A DNA stretch of 45,034 nucleotides from NCBI RefSeq assembly GCF_000690905.1, contig NZ_JMCL01000114.1, forward strand, positions 1 through 45,034, in the 5' to 3' direction. The translations under genes were made by a program, and so were the position numbers. This DNA comes from Pseudomonas sp. Ant30-3 (GTDB lineage Bacteria; Pseudomonadota; Gammaproteobacteria; Pseudomonadales; Pseudomonadaceae). Below are positions 25,593 through 33,903 of this stretch, piece after piece (position 1 is the first letter of the stretch; every line of letters begins with the position of its first letter). The notes below the pieces were generated by a model. It worked only from the letters and a program-made list of their open reading frames with translations. It had not been told where the DNA came from and searched no databases.

Positions 25593-25964
25593 GTGTTCGT
25601 AAAAGCGCTTCGTGTCGGCCTTGGCCAACTGGTTATCTTCGTTGATTTCATCACCCGCCCCGGCAAGAAACAGCGGCCGGCCGAGGTTCAGGCTCAGGTC
25701 AATGCAGCGGCCAAGGGCCTCACGCTGTATCAGTTTCACGCCTGCCCGTTCTGCGTGAAGACCCGCCGCACCCTACGCCGCCTGAACGTACCGGTGGCGC
25801 TGCGCGATGCGAAAAACAACGAACAGGATCGCCAGACGCTGCTGGACCAGGGCGGCAAGATCAAGGTGCCGTGCCTGCGCATTGAAGAGAACGGGCAGAC
25901 CACGTGGATGTATGAGTCCAAGGTGATCATCGATTATCTGGACAAGCGGTTCGCTGCTGTTTGA
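25593..25964 (+). CDS. Glutaredoxin / GST-N-domain protein
   Basis: This 123-residue protein has a hydrophobic N-terminal segment (about residues 1-20) and a thioredoxin-fold domain with the redox motif CPFC at 51-54 (LYQFHACPFCVKTRRTLRRL). The cis-proline region KIKVPCLRIEENG and the tail SKVIIDYLDKRF are also visible. It resembles glutathione S-transferase N-terminal domain proteins without the C-terminal helical part. The start is GTG at 25593. It is followed by a REP pair and a terminator. Substrate is unknown. Confidence 0.87.
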   Translation: MFVKALRVGLGQLVIFVDFITRPGKKQRPAEVQAQVNAAAKGLTLYQFHACPFCVKTRRTLRRLNVPVALRDAKNNEQDRQTLLDQGGKIKVPCLRIEENGQTTWMYESKVIIDYLDKRFAAV

Positions 25965-25980
25965 GAATTTAATGCCTGGC

Positions 25981-26065
25981 CTGTGGACCTATCGCCAGCA
26001 GGCTGGCTCCTACAGTGTTTTAGGGCGATCAAAAAACTGTAGGAGCCAGCCTGCTGGCGATGGGG
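25981..26065. repeat. Inverted REP pair
   Basis: ATCGCCAGCAGGCTGGCTCC (25989-26008, continuing TACAG) faces CTGTAGGAGCCAGCCTGCTG (26037-26056, continuing GCGAT). The arms are a perfect inverted repeat of about 25 bases with a short AT-rich centre. This is the GTAGGAGC-type family. Confidence 0.85.
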
Positions 26066-26091
26066 ACCGCACAGACAAACCCTCTCCTACT

Positions 26092-26122
26092 AAAAAACCG
26101 GCCCCATCCGCCGGTTTTTTTT
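26092..26122 (+). terminator. Rho-independent terminator after the glutaredoxin-like gene
   Basis: CCGGC (26098-26102) pairs with GCCGG (26110-26114), preceded by six A and followed by eight T, so it may function in both directions. Confidence 0.85.
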
Positions 26123-26207
26123 CGCCGGCACGAACGCGACCATTGCGCTGCGGCCGCCGATATAGCCCAAATACCATTCTTCCCGCCGACAAAATCAAAA
26201 ACATTAT

Positions 26208-26235
26208 TTGCATTTTTTGTATACAAAAGCATAAT
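26208..26235 (+). promoter_or_regulatory. Promoter with TTTTGTATACAAAA operator upstream of the purine permease
   Basis: A perfect 14-bp palindrome TTTTGTATACAAAA lies at 26215-26228. A possible -35 TTGCAT (26208-26213) and a good -10 CATAAT (26230-26235) are separated by 16 bases, so the palindrome fills the spacer. The TTGTATACAA core recurs at 29307-29316 and, with one change, at 29112-29121. TTGT-N2-ACAA half-sites are typical of GntR/FadR-type repressors. Confidence 0.72.
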
Positions 26236-26243
26236 CCACTTCG

Positions 26244-26278
26244 TGCGAGTTCTTGACCAAGCGGTCAACAAATTCGCA
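26244..26278 (+). promoter_or_regulatory. Stem-loop in the leader of the purine permease gene
   Basis: TTGACC (26253-26258) and GGTCAA (26263-26268) form a perfect stem around AAGC, and TGCGA (26244-26248) with TCGCA (26274-26278) extends it after an internal loop. There is no T-tract, so it is not an ordinary terminator. It lies between the operator and the ribosome-binding site. It could be a second operator or an RNA control element; neither is proven. Confidence 0.45.
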
Positions 26279-26356
26279 AGTGCCTCAAAGGATCGCTGCC
26301 ACCCTCATGGGTCCGGTCCTGGAAATAACAATAAAACTCTTGAGGAGTACCTCGCT

Positions 26357-27706
26357 GTGGAAAGCCGCAAATCCGAAGCCCCGACGCTGGAACTCACGCC
26401 GCCGATCCGTAATGGCTGGCTGGAGCGCATCTTCAAACTCAGCTTGCATGGCACCACGGTGAAGACCGAGCTGATCGCCGGTCTGACAACCTTCATCACG
26501 ATGGCTTACATCATCTTCGTCAACCCCAACATCATGGCCGACGCCGGGATCGATCACGGTGCTGCATTCGTCGCCACCTGTATCGCGGCCGCATTGGGCT
26601 GCCTGTTGATGGGCCTGTACGCCAACTGGCCGGTCGGCCTGGCACCGGGCATGGGCCTCAACGCTTTCTTCACCTACACCGTGGTCGGCACCATGGGCTA
26701 CAACTGGGAGACTGCCCTCGGCGCAGTGTTCGTGTCCGGTGTGTTGTTCATGTTCCTGACCTTTTCGCGAATCCGTGAATGGCTGCTCAACAGCATTCCG
26801 GTGAGCCTGCGGTATGCCATGGGCGCCGGCGTCGGTCTGTTCCTTGGGCTGATCGGCTTGAAAACGGCAGGCATCGTGGTGGACAGCCCGGCGACGTTGA
26901 TCAAGCTGGGCTCCCTGCGTGAACCAGGTCCGCTGCTCGCCGCCATCTGCTTCCTGATGATTGCTGTGCTCAGCTACCACCGGGTGTTCGGTGCGATTCT
27001 GATCAGCATCATCACCGTCACGCTGGCAGGCTGGGGTCTGGGCCTGGTCACCTATGGAGGCATCATGTCCGCCCCGCCGAGCCTAGCGCCGACGTGGATG
27101 GCGATGGACGTTGCTGGTGTGTTCAATATCAGCATGATCAGCGTGGTTCTGGCCTTCCTTTTTGTACACATGTTCGACACAGCCGGTACACTGATGGGCG
27201 TCGCTCAGCGCGCAGGTTTGGTCAATGCGGACGGCAAGATCGAAAACCTTTCCCGCGCTCTGAAAGCCGATAGTGCTTCCAGCGTGTTCGGAGCGGTAGT
27301 CGGTGTGCCGCCGGTGACCAGCTATGTGGAAAGTGCCGCGGGCGTTGCTGCGGGCGGTCGCACCGGTCTTACCGCCGTGACCGTGGGCGTGCTGTTTATT
27401 GCCGCGATGTTTTTTGCACCGCTGGCCGGCATGATTCCGGCCTACGCTACCGCCGGCGCGCTAATTTACGTCGCGATGCTGATGATGGGCGGCATGGCGC
27501 ACATTGAATGGGACGAAGCGACCGACAGCATTCCGGCCATCGTCACCGCAATCATGATGCCGCTGACGTTCTCGGTGGCCGATGGCATTGCGCTGGGCTT
27601 CATCACTTATGTGGTGCTGAAGGCCTTCACTGGCAAGCACAAGGAAATTTCCGTCAGCCTGTGGGTGCTCTGCGCGATCTTCATCGCCAAGTTTATTTTC
27701 CTGTAA
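26357..27706 (+). CDS. AzgA/NCS2-type purine (adenine/guanine/hypoxanthine) permease
   Basis: This 449-residue transporter has about 12-14 hydrophobic helices. Hallmarks of the AzgA-like branch are ELIAGLTTFITMAYIIFVNP, GLAPGMGLNAFFTYTVVG and VVGVPPVTSYVESAAGVAAG. It would import purine bases by proton symport. The GTG at 26357 has TGAGGAG upstream at good spacing; the long open frame before it is REP, terminator and promoter sequence and is not coding. A terminator follows directly. The shared operator with the urate genes suggests induction by a purine catabolite. Confidence 0.92.
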   Translation: MESRKSEAPTLELTPPIRNGWLERIFKLSLHGTTVKTELIAGLTTFITMAYIIFVNPNIMADAGIDHGAAFVATCIAAALGCLLMGLYANWPVGLAPGMGLNAFFTYTVVGTMGYNWETALGAVFVSGVLFMFLTFSRIREWLLNSIPVSLRYAMGAGVGLFLGLIGLKTAGIVVDSPATLIKLGSLREPGPLLAAICFLMIAVLSYHRVFGAILISIITVTLAGWGLGLVTYGGIMSAPPSLAPTWMAMDVAGVFNISMISVVLAFLFVHMFDTAGTLMGVAQRAGLVNADGKIENLSRALKADSASSVFGAVVGVPPVTSYVESAAGVAAGGRTGLTAVTVGVLFIAAMFFAPLAGMIPAYATAGALIYVAMLMMGGMAHIEWDEATDSIPAIVTAIMMPLTFSVADGIALGFITYVVLKAFTGKHKEISVSLWVLCAIFIAKFIFL

Positions 27707-27731
27707 ACGTTACACCGCAAGCGTTCCAAAT

Positions 27732-27758
27732 CAGCCTCACCCCGTCGGGTGGGGCTTT
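27732..27758 (+). terminator. Rho-independent terminator after the purine permease
   Basis: AGCCTCACCC pairs with GGGTGGGGCT (one G-T wobble) around a CGTC loop and runs into TTTT. It separates the permease from the LysE gene, which starts 20 bp later. Confidence 0.85.
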
Positions 27759-27778
27759 TGCACAAATGGAGGAAAGTG

Positions 27779-28405
27779 ATGAGTCTGGAAACCTGGCTGC
27801 TGTTCAGCGGCGCTGCGCTGGTGGTAATCCTGATCCCGGGACCGCTGTCACTGCTGATGATCAGCAACAGTTTGAATTACGGTTTGCGTCGGTCCTATCC
27901 GGCGTTCCTCGGTGGCGTGATTGCCTCGATCTGTTTGCTCAGCGCGTCGGCACTGGGCCTGGGCGCATTGTTGCTGGCGTCGGAACAGCTGTTCAGCGCG
28001 CTGAAGATTGTCGGCGCGCTGTATCTGTTTTACCTGGCCTGGCAGAGCTGGCAGCAATCGCGTCAACCGTCGGTGGGCGCTGAAGTACCGGAGGCAGCGC
28101 CGGTACCGCGCTTCCGCGCTTTGTTTGGCCGCGCGTTCGTACTGGGTGCGAGCAATCCGAAGGACATTCTGTTCTTTGCCGCTTTCCTGCCGCAGTTCTT
28201 GAGCGCCGAGCAGGCGTTCTTGCCGCAGTTGCTGGTAATGATCGTGACCTGGACGGTGCTGGATCTGCTTAGCAAATTGGCTTACGGGCTGGGAGCACAT
28301 GGCGCGGCGCGGTATTTGCGCAGCGGCAAGGGGCAGAGCTGGTTCAACCGGGTGAGCGCAGGGTTGTTCAGCGGCGCGGGTGCGGCTTCGTTGTTGAGCC
28401 GGTAG
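27779..28405 (+). CDS. LysE-family translocator
   Basis: This 208-residue protein has about six membrane helices and the LysE/RhtB family signature VVILIPGPLSLLMISNSLNY near the N-terminus, then LKIVGALYLFYLAWQSW and GASNPKDILFFAAFLPQFL. The family exports amino acids or related metabolites. A GGAGG ribosome-binding site precedes the ATG at 27779. The hairpin just upstream lies between the permease stop and this start, so read-through or a nearby promoter is needed. A REP pair follows. Substrate unknown. Confidence 0.9.
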   Translation: MSLETWLLFSGAALVVILIPGPLSLLMISNSLNYGLRRSYPAFLGGVIASICLLSASALGLGALLLASEQLFSALKIVGALYLFYLAWQSWQQSRQPSVGAEVPEAAPVPRFRALFGRAFVLGASNPKDILFFAAFLPQFLSAEQAFLPQLLVMIVTWTVLDLLSKLAYGLGAHGAARYLRSGKGQSWFNRVSAGLFSGAGAASLLSR

Positions 28406-28411
28406 AGGCAA

Positions 28412-28510
28412 AAGCTTCGCGAGCAAGCCCGCTCCCACAAGGGATCTGCTGGGAACATATGATTTGTGACCACCAGAGATCTCATGTGGGAGCGGGCTTG
28501 CTCGCGAAGA
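28412..28510. repeat. Inverted REP pair
   Basis: GCTTCGCGAGCAAGCCCGCT (28413-28432, continuing CCCACA) faces GTGGGAGCGGGCTTGCTCGC (about 28485-28504, continuing GAAG). The arms are about 26 bases and nearly perfect. They fill the convergent gap between the LysE gene and uraH. Confidence 0.85.
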
Positions 28511-28540
28511 CGTCAGACCAGACACCCATTTTCAAAAAGG

Positions 28541-28570
28541 CAAAAAAAAGCCCGCAGTGTGAGCGGGCGA
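28541..28570 (-). terminator. Rho-independent terminator after uraH
   Basis: On the minus strand GCCCGC (28568-28563) pairs with GCGGGC (28555-28550) around a 7-base loop and is followed by eight T (28549-28542). It lies about 57 bp after the uraH stop. Confidence 0.88.
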
Positions 28571-28627
28571 AAGACCAAAGAAGCTATATGCGCAGTCGCT
28601 TCCAGGTTGTGACAGCTGCTTGGGGGA

Positions 28628-28981
28628 TCAGCTGCCGCGGTACGTGGAATAGCTGTACGGCGAAATCAGCAGCGGAACATGATAGTGATCCTGTTCTGCG
28701 GAAATGCCGAAACGCAGCACCACCACATCCAGAAACGCCGGCTCCGGCAACTGGACACCACGGGCACGGTAGTAGTCGCCCGCATGAAACTGCACCTGAT
28801 ACACCCCAGTGCGGTAATCATCGCCTTGCAGCAGCGGTTGATCGACACGACCATCGCTGTTGGTAGTTGCAGTGGCGACCAATTCCAGCTGCGAACCTTC
28901 AACGCGGTACAACTCGACCTTGATCGAGCTGCCCGGGCAACCGTGTGCAGCGTCCAAAACGTGTGTTGTCAAACGTCCCAT
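28628..28981 (-). CDS. uraH: 5-hydroxyisourate hydrolase
   Basis: This 117-residue transthyretin-like enzyme hydrolyses 5-hydroxyisourate, the unstable product of urate oxidation, to OHCU. The N-terminal signature LTTHVLDAAHGCPGSSIKVE and the C-terminal PYSYSTYRGS ending (YRGS) are the family hallmarks. No signal peptide is seen, so it is cytoplasmic. It is transcribed away from the puuE operon, and the region between holds two related operators. Confidence 0.96.
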   Translation of the reverse strand: MGRLTTHVLDAAHGCPGSSIKVELYRVEGSQLELVATATTNSDGRVDQPLLQGDDYRTGVYQVQFHAGDYYRARGVQLPEPAFLDVVVLRFGISAEQDHYHVPLLISPYSYSTYRGS

Positions 28982-29110
28982 TGATTCTGCGCGCCTGCCT
29001 GCGTGGAGCAGTCAGACCTCGCGCCTCCCGAAGTCAGATGAAAGGAGACCGCACCGATTCGGAGCACGAAAAGCTGCGGCGAGCGACTGATTAAGACATT
29101 TTTCCTAAAA

Positions 29111-29122
29111 ATTGTACACAAT
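29111..29122 (-). promoter_or_regulatory. GntR-like operator on the uraH side
   Basis: ATTGTACACAAT has perfect ATTGT/ACAAT half-sites around AC. On the minus strand it contains TACAAT, a possible -10 for uraH, about 130 bp upstream of its start codon. It matches the operator at 29307-29316 at nine of ten core positions. Confidence 0.65.
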
Positions 29123-29287
29123 AAAAACGACATTTTTCTGACCATCAGCATCGTCCTTTTCATCCAACGTAAAACCGCCCTGTCCCACGCCTTTAAACAG
29201 CCTTCCGTCCACGAGCTGACCAATCAGGCAGGTTTCTTGCAATATCATGCTATGCAGACCTTTAAGGAAAAATGCAGAAATTCAGGC

Positions 29288-29317
29288 TTACAAAGTGAAT
29301 ATAAAGTTGTATACAAT
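29288..29317 (+). promoter_or_regulatory. Promoter/operator of the puuE operon
   Basis: The perfect palindrome TTGTATACAA lies at 29307-29316. The overlapping TACAAT (29312-29317) is a good -10, with TTACAA (29288-29293) as a weak -35 at 18 bases. The palindrome core is identical to that inside the purine permease promoter. Bound repressor would block the -10. Confidence 0.68.
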
Positions 29318-29400
29318 CAGCCCATCGCTGTGACGCCAGCCTGCTCGCTGTTCTCTGGCCGCCACACAACCTGTCAACACGAACAAGAAGGAAGACTGCA

Positions 29401-30327
29401 GTGAGCGCTGACTACCCACGCGACCTGATCGGTTACGGCAGTAACCCTCCTCACCCACACTGGCCCGGCAATGCCCGGATCGCCCTGTCGTTCGTGCTGA
29501 ACTACGAAGAAGGCGGCGAGCGCAACATCCTGCATGGCGATAAGGAATCCGAAGCGTTCCTCTCGGAGATGGTCTCCGCGCAGCCGCTGCAAGGCGAGCG
29601 CAACATGAGCATGGAATCGCTTTACGAGTATGGCAGCCGTGCCGGCGTCTGGCGGATCCTGAAACTGTTCAAGGAATCCGACATTCCGCTGACCATTTTC
29701 GCCGTGGCCATGGCCGCCCAGCGTCACCCGGACGTGATCCGCGCAATGGTCGATGCCGGCCACGAGATCTGCAGCCACGGTTACCGCTGGATCGACTACC
29801 AGTACATGGACGAGGCGCAGGAACGCGAGCACATGCTCGAAGCGATCCGCATCCTCACCGAAATCACCGGCGAGCGCCCCCTGGGCTGGTACACCGGCCG
29901 CACCGGCCCGAATACCCGTCGCCTGGTCATGGAAGAAGGCGGTTTTCTGTACGACTGCGATACCTACGACGACGACCTGCCCTACTGGGAACCCAACAAC
30001 CCGACCGGCAAGCCGCACCTGGTGATCCCGTACACGCTGGACACCAACGACATGCGCTTCACCCAGGTCCAGGGTTTCAACAAGGGTGACGATTTCTTCG
30101 AATACCTGAAAGACGCATTCGACGTGTTGTACGCCGAGGGGGCTGAGGCGCCGAAGATGCTGTCGATCGGTCTGCATTGCCGTCTGATCGGCCGTCCGGC
30201 GCGTCTGGCCTCACTGAAACGCTTTATCGAATACGCTAAAAGTCATGAACAGGTGTGGTTCAGCCGTCGCGTCGACATCGCTCGCCACTGGCATGCAACC
30301 CACCCGCAGCAAGAGGCCACGCAATGA
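29401..30327 (+). CDS. puuE: Allantoinase PuuE (polysaccharide-deacetylase fold)
   Basis: This 308-residue enzyme hydrolyses allantoin to allantoate. It belongs to the NodB/polysaccharide-deacetylase superfamily rather than the amidohydrolase-type allantoinases. Typical stretches are LSFVLNYEEGGERNILHGD, AGHEICSHGYRWIDYQYM (the SHGY in place of a classical H-x3-H metal site) and PLGWYTGRTGPNTRRLV. The start is GTG at 29401 after a GAAGGAAG site. Its stop overlaps the uraD start by 4 bp. It leads the puuE-uraD-alc-allA-puuD-permease series. Confidence 0.96.
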   Translation: MSADYPRDLIGYGSNPPHPHWPGNARIALSFVLNYEEGGERNILHGDKESEAFLSEMVSAQPLQGERNMSMESLYEYGSRAGVWRILKLFKESDIPLTIFAVAMAAQRHPDVIRAMVDAGHEICSHGYRWIDYQYMDEAQEREHMLEAIRILTEITGERPLGWYTGRTGPNTRRLVMEEGGFLYDCDTYDDDLPYWEPNNPTGKPHLVIPYTLDTNDMRFTQVQGFNKGDDFFEYLKDAFDVLYAEGAEAPKMLSIGLHCRLIGRPARLASLKRFIEYAKSHEQVWFSRRVDIARHWHATHPQQEATQ

Positions 30328-30839
30328 GCCACTTTCAAACACTGAAGCCCTCGACCCTGAGCCGCGACGCCTTCGTCAACGCCTTCGCCGATATCTACGA
30401 ACATTCGCCATGGGTGGCCGAAAAGGCTTTCGACCTGGGCCAGGACACCTCGATCGACGAGATCGAAACCCTGCACCAACGCATGAGCGACATCCTGTTG
30501 AGCGCCGATCACGCCAGTCAGCTGGCGTTGATCAACGCTCACCCGGACCTGGCCGGCAAAGCTGCCGTCCAGGGCCAGTTGACCGAGGCCAGCACCAATG
30601 AACAGGCTGGCGCCGGTATCCACCAATGCACGGCCGAAGAGTTTTCTCGCTTCACCGAGCTGAACGACGCCTACAAAGCCAAGTTCAAGTTTCCCTTCAT
30701 CATGGCGGTAAAAGGCAGCAACCGGCATCAGATCCTCGCGGCGTTCGAAACGCGCATTAACAACTCGGTCGACGCCGAATTCAAATGCGCGCTGGCGGAG
30801 ATCAACAAGATCGCCCTGTTCCGATTACTGACCCTATAG
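30324..30839 (+). CDS. uraD: OHCU decarboxylase
   Basis: This 171-residue helical enzyme decarboxylates 2-oxo-4-hydroxy-4-carboxy-5-ureidoimidazoline to S-allantoin. The catalytic histidine motif is LINAHPDLAGKAAV, followed by FSRFTELNDAYKAKFKFPF and MAVKGSNRHQIL, all family-typical. The ATG at 30324 overlaps the puuE stop (ATGA); the frame is open further upstream inside puuE but is not needed. alc follows after 88 bp. Confidence 0.95.
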   Translation: MSHFQTLKPSTLSRDAFVNAFADIYEHSPWVAEKAFDLGQDTSIDEIETLHQRMSDILLSADHASQLALINAHPDLAGKAAVQGQLTEASTNEQAGAGIHQCTAEEFSRFTELNDAYKAKFKFPFIMAVKGSNRHQILAAFETRINNSVDAEFKCALAEINKIALFRLLTL

Positions 30840-30927
30840 CGAGCCTGGCCGGGGCGACACTGAACGCATACGTCGCCCAGCGCCTTGCAAGCATCCCAAG
30901 CCAACTTATTAAAGGCAGACAAGAAGA

Positions 30928-31923
30928 ATGAAAGCTTACGCCGTACCTTTCGAGAAGTTCGTCAACCTGGCCGATGCCCGTCTGGGCACCAAAATCATCT
31001 CGGTCACCGATGACTGGTTCGCAGACGCCAACCGTCTGTTCCAACCGACCCCGGCCGTGTGGAAGGAGGGCGTGTTCGATGACAACGGCAAGTGGATGGA
31101 CGGCTGGGAGTCGCGCCGCAAGCGTTTCGAAGGCTACGACAGCGCAGTGATCCGTCTGGGCGTACCCGGCTCGATCAAAGGCGTGGACATCGACACTTCA
31201 TTCTTCACCGGCAACTTCCCGCCGTCGGCTTCGCTGGAAGCCTGCTTCCTGGCGTCGGGCGAACCGGATGAAAACACTCAGTGGACTGAAGTGCTTTCGG
31301 CCGTTGAGCTGCAAGGCAACAACCACCATTACCACGAAATCAACAACGACCAGGCCTTCAGCCACCTGCGTTTCAACATCTACCCGGATGGCGGCGTGGC
31401 CCGTCTGCGCGTTTATGGCATTCCGTTCCGCGACTGGTCGTCTGTCGGCGACAACGAGCAGGTCGACCTGGCTGCAGCCCTCAACGGTGGCCGCGCCCTC
31501 GCCTGCTCCGACGAACACTTCGGCCGCATGAGCAACATCCTCAACCCGGGCCGCGGCATCAACATGGGCGACGGTTGGGAAACCGCACGTCGTCGTACCC
31601 CGGGCAATGACTGGGTCATCGTCGCACTGGGTCACCCGGGCGAGATCGAGAAGATCGTCGTCGACACCCTGCACTTCAAGGGCAACTACCCGGACACCTG
31701 CTCGATCCAGGGGGCCTTTGTGAAGGGCGGCACCGACAGCCAGATCGAAACACAGTCTTTGTTCTGGCGTGACCTGTTGCCAGCGCAGAAGCTGGAAATG
31801 CACGCTGAACACACGTTCGCCGAGCAGATCAAGGCCCTGGGCCCGATCACCCACATTCGCCTAAACGTGTTCCCGGACGGTGGCGTGAGCCGCCTGCGGG
31901 TTTTGGGCAAGGTCGCGAAGTAA
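30928..31923 (+). CDS. alc: Allantoicase
   Basis: This 331-residue enzyme hydrolyses allantoate to S-ureidoglycolate and urea. It is built from two homologous jelly-roll domains (about residues 15-165 and 180-330). Corresponding motifs are GWESRRKRFEGYDSAVIRLG in the first and GWETARRRTPGNDWVIVALG in the second, with VARLRVYGIPFRDW and VSRLRVLGKVAK closing each. An AAGAAG site precedes the ATG. A REP pair separates it from allA. Confidence 0.96.
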   Translation: MKAYAVPFEKFVNLADARLGTKIISVTDDWFADANRLFQPTPAVWKEGVFDDNGKWMDGWESRRKRFEGYDSAVIRLGVPGSIKGVDIDTSFFTGNFPPSASLEACFLASGEPDENTQWTEVLSAVELQGNNHHYHEINNDQAFSHLRFNIYPDGGVARLRVYGIPFRDWSSVGDNEQVDLAAALNGGRALACSDEHFGRMSNILNPGRGINMGDGWETARRRTPGNDWVIVALGHPGEIEKIVVDTLHFKGNYPDTCSIQGAFVKGGTDSQIETQSLFWRDLLPAQKLEMHAEHTFAEQIKALGPITHIRLNVFPDGGVSRLRVLGKVAK

Positions 31924-31933
31924 TGCTGAGACC

Positions 31934-32000
31934 GTAGGAGCCGGCTTGCTGGCGATAGCGCCCTCACTGACGCCATCGCCGGCAAGCCGGGCTGCTACAA
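31934..32000. repeat. Inverted REP pair inside the urate operon
   Basis: GTAGGAGCCGGCTTGCTGGC (31934-31953, continuing GAT) faces an imperfect inverse GCCATCGCCGGCAAGCCGGG (about 31972-31991, continuing CTGCTAC). It lies between alc and allA. Such hairpins may stabilise the upstream mRNA. Confidence 0.8.
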
Positions 32001-32040
32001 AAGCAACGCACATCACGAATACATGGATAAGAAGAACAGC

Positions 32041-32544
32041 ATGCGCACACTAACGATTGAACCGCTGACCAAAGAAGCCTTCGCCCCTTTCGGTGACGTG
32101 ATCGAAACCGATGGCAGCGATCACTTCATGATCAACAATGGTTCGACCATGCGCTTTCACAAACTGGCGACGGTGGAAACCGCCACGCCAGAGGACGACG
32201 CGATCATCAGCATTTTCCGCGCCGACGCGCAGGGCATGCCGCTGACCGTGTGCATGCTGGAGCGTCATCCGCTGGGCAGCCAGGCGTTCATTCCGCTGCT
32301 CGGCAATCCCTTTCTGATCGTGGTCGCGCCCGTTGGCGATGAACCTGTATCAGGCTTGGTCCGCGCCTTCGTCACCAACGGCAGGCAGGGCATTAATTAC
32401 CATCGCGGCGTTTGGCACCACCCGGTGCTGACGATCGAAAAGCGGGATGACTTCCTGGTGGTTGATCGCAGTGGCACAGGCAATAACTGCGATGAGCATT
32501 TTTTCAAAGAGGATGAGCGTTTGATCCTTGCCCCCCACCAATAA
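32041..32544 (+). CDS. allA: Ureidoglycolate lyase
   Basis: This 167-residue cupin-like enzyme splits ureidoglycolate into glyoxylate and urea, finishing urate degradation. Family stretches are LTKEAFAPFGDVIETDG, LERHPLGSQAFIPL and NYHRGVWHHPVL. Two in-frame ATGs exist (32023 and 32041); the second begins the conserved MRTLTIEPLT and is preferred, although neither has a strong SD. puuD follows after about 50 bp. Confidence 0.94.
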   Translation: MRTLTIEPLTKEAFAPFGDVIETDGSDHFMINNGSTMRFHKLATVETATPEDDAIISIFRADAQGMPLTVCMLERHPLGSQAFIPLLGNPFLIVVAPVGDEPVSGLVRAFVTNGRQGINYHRGVWHHPVLTIEKRDDFLVVDRSGTGNNCDEHFFKEDERLILAPHQ

Positions 32545-32594
32545 GAGAAGGTCTGATCACTCGACAACAGAGTGACAGGCGAGAGGTAAAGACT

Positions 32595-33899
32595 GTGGAA
32601 GCACATCTGTTGGAATGGCTGAACCTGAGCGTGCGCTGGGTTCACATGATTACTGGCGTGGCCTGGATCGGTGCGTCGTTCTATTTCGTCTGGCTGGAAA
32701 ACAACCTCAATCGGGTCAACCCGAAAAATGGTCTGGCCGGTGATTTGTGGGCGATCCATGGCGGCGGTATCTACCACCTGGAAAAATACAAACTGGCTCC
32801 ACCGACCATGCCGGACAACCTGCACTGGTTCAAATGGGAAGCCTACTTCACCTGGATGTCGGGTATTGCGCTGATGTGCGTGGTGTTCTACTCCAATCCG
32901 ACCCTGTACCTGCTGGCACCCGGCAGCAGCCTGACCGGTCCTGAAGGGGTCGCGCTGGGCATTGCCTCGTTGTTCGTGGGTTGGTTCGTCTACTCCTTCC
33001 TGTGCGACTCGGCTTTGGGCAAACGCCCTGCCCTGCTCGGCTTGATCCTGTTTGTGCTGATCATTGCCGCGGCTTACGGCTTCAGCAAAGTGTTCAGCGG
33101 TCGTGGTGCGTACCTGCACGTCGGCGCGATCATCGGCACCATCATGGTCGGCAACGTGTTCCGCATCATCATGCCGGCGCAACGCGCACTGGTCGCGGCG
33201 ATTGCCGAGAACCGCACGCCCGATCCGGCACTGCCGGCCAAAGGCCTGTTACGTTCGCGTCACAATAACTACTTCACCTTGCCGGTGCTGTTCATCATGA
33301 TCAGCAACCACTTCCCGAGCACTTACGGCAGCCAATACAACTGGCTGATCCTGGCCGGGATCGCGGTGCTGGCGGTGTTGGTGCGTCATTACTTCAACAC
33401 GCGGCACGACAGCCACAAATACGCCTGGACCCTGCCAGCGGCAGCGGTGGGCATGATTTGCGTGGCCTACGTGACGGGTCCGAAGCCGATGTCGACTGCC
33501 CCGGAAGTTGCGAAGGCACCTGCCGCGATCGAGTATCAACCGTTGCCGGAAACGGCGCTGGGCGGTGGCTTGAAACCGGCTGAAGCGAAGCCTGCTGAAG
33601 CGCCTGCCACTGCGCCAGCGCAAGCATCCAACGCTGGCCCCGGCTTCGACAAGGTGCATAACGTGATTCAGGAACGCTGCACGGTTTGCCATTCGGCCAA
33701 ACCGACCAGTCCGCTGTTCAGTGCGGCCCCGGGCGGTGTGATGCTCGACACGCCGGAACAGATCCGCCAGAACGCCCCGCGCATTCAGGCTCAGGCCGTT
33801 GCCACCCAGATCATGCCATTGGGCAACATCACGCAGATGACCCAGCAGGAACGCGACCTGATCGGCGCGTGGATTGTGCAGGGGGCTCAGACCAATTAA
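32595..33899 (+). CDS. puuD: Membrane urate oxidase PuuD with C-terminal cytochrome c
   Basis: This 434-residue integral membrane protein oxidises urate to 5-hydroxyisourate and replaces the soluble uricase, which is absent here. About eight membrane helices occupy residues 1-310, with WVHMITGVAWIGASFYFVWL at the start and RSRHNNYFTLPVLFIMISNH later, both typical of the PuuD (DUF989) domain. A Pro/Ala-rich linker leads to a cytochrome c domain with the heme motif C362-T-V-C365-H366 and a probable axial Met in TQIMPLGN. Electrons would pass to the respiratory chain. The start is GTG at 32595 with GAGAGG upstream. Confidence 0.95.
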   Translation: MEAHLLEWLNLSVRWVHMITGVAWIGASFYFVWLENNLNRVNPKNGLAGDLWAIHGGGIYHLEKYKLAPPTMPDNLHWFKWEAYFTWMSGIALMCVVFYSNPTLYLLAPGSSLTGPEGVALGIASLFVGWFVYSFLCDSALGKRPALLGLILFVLIIAAAYGFSKVFSGRGAYLHVGAIIGTIMVGNVFRIIMPAQRALVAAIAENRTPDPALPAKGLLRSRHNNYFTLPVLFIMISNHFPSTYGSQYNWLILAGIAVLAVLVRHYFNTRHDSHKYAWTLPAAAVGMICVAYVTGPKPMSTAPEVAKAPAAIEYQPLPETALGGGLKPAEAKPAEAPATAPAQASNAGPGFDKVHNVIQERCTVCHSAKPTSPLFSAAPGGVMLDTPEQIRQNAPRIQAQAVATQIMPLGNITQMTQQERDLIGAWIVQGAQTN

Positions 33900-33903
33900 T
33901 CGC

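Larger units (their letters stand above)
28982..29400. other. Divergent regulatory region between uraH and puuE
   Basis: This 419-bp region holds no supported gene. It is AT-richer than its neighbours between about 29090 and 29320. It carries the two TTGTAYACAA-type sites listed separately, 196 bp apart, one close to each likely promoter. The rest shows nothing I can name. Confidence 0.7.

Noticed and set aside
26229..26356. Purine riboswitch upstream of the permease
   Set aside because: The conserved loop bases of the purine riboswitch are not found; only an unassigned stem-loop is seen.
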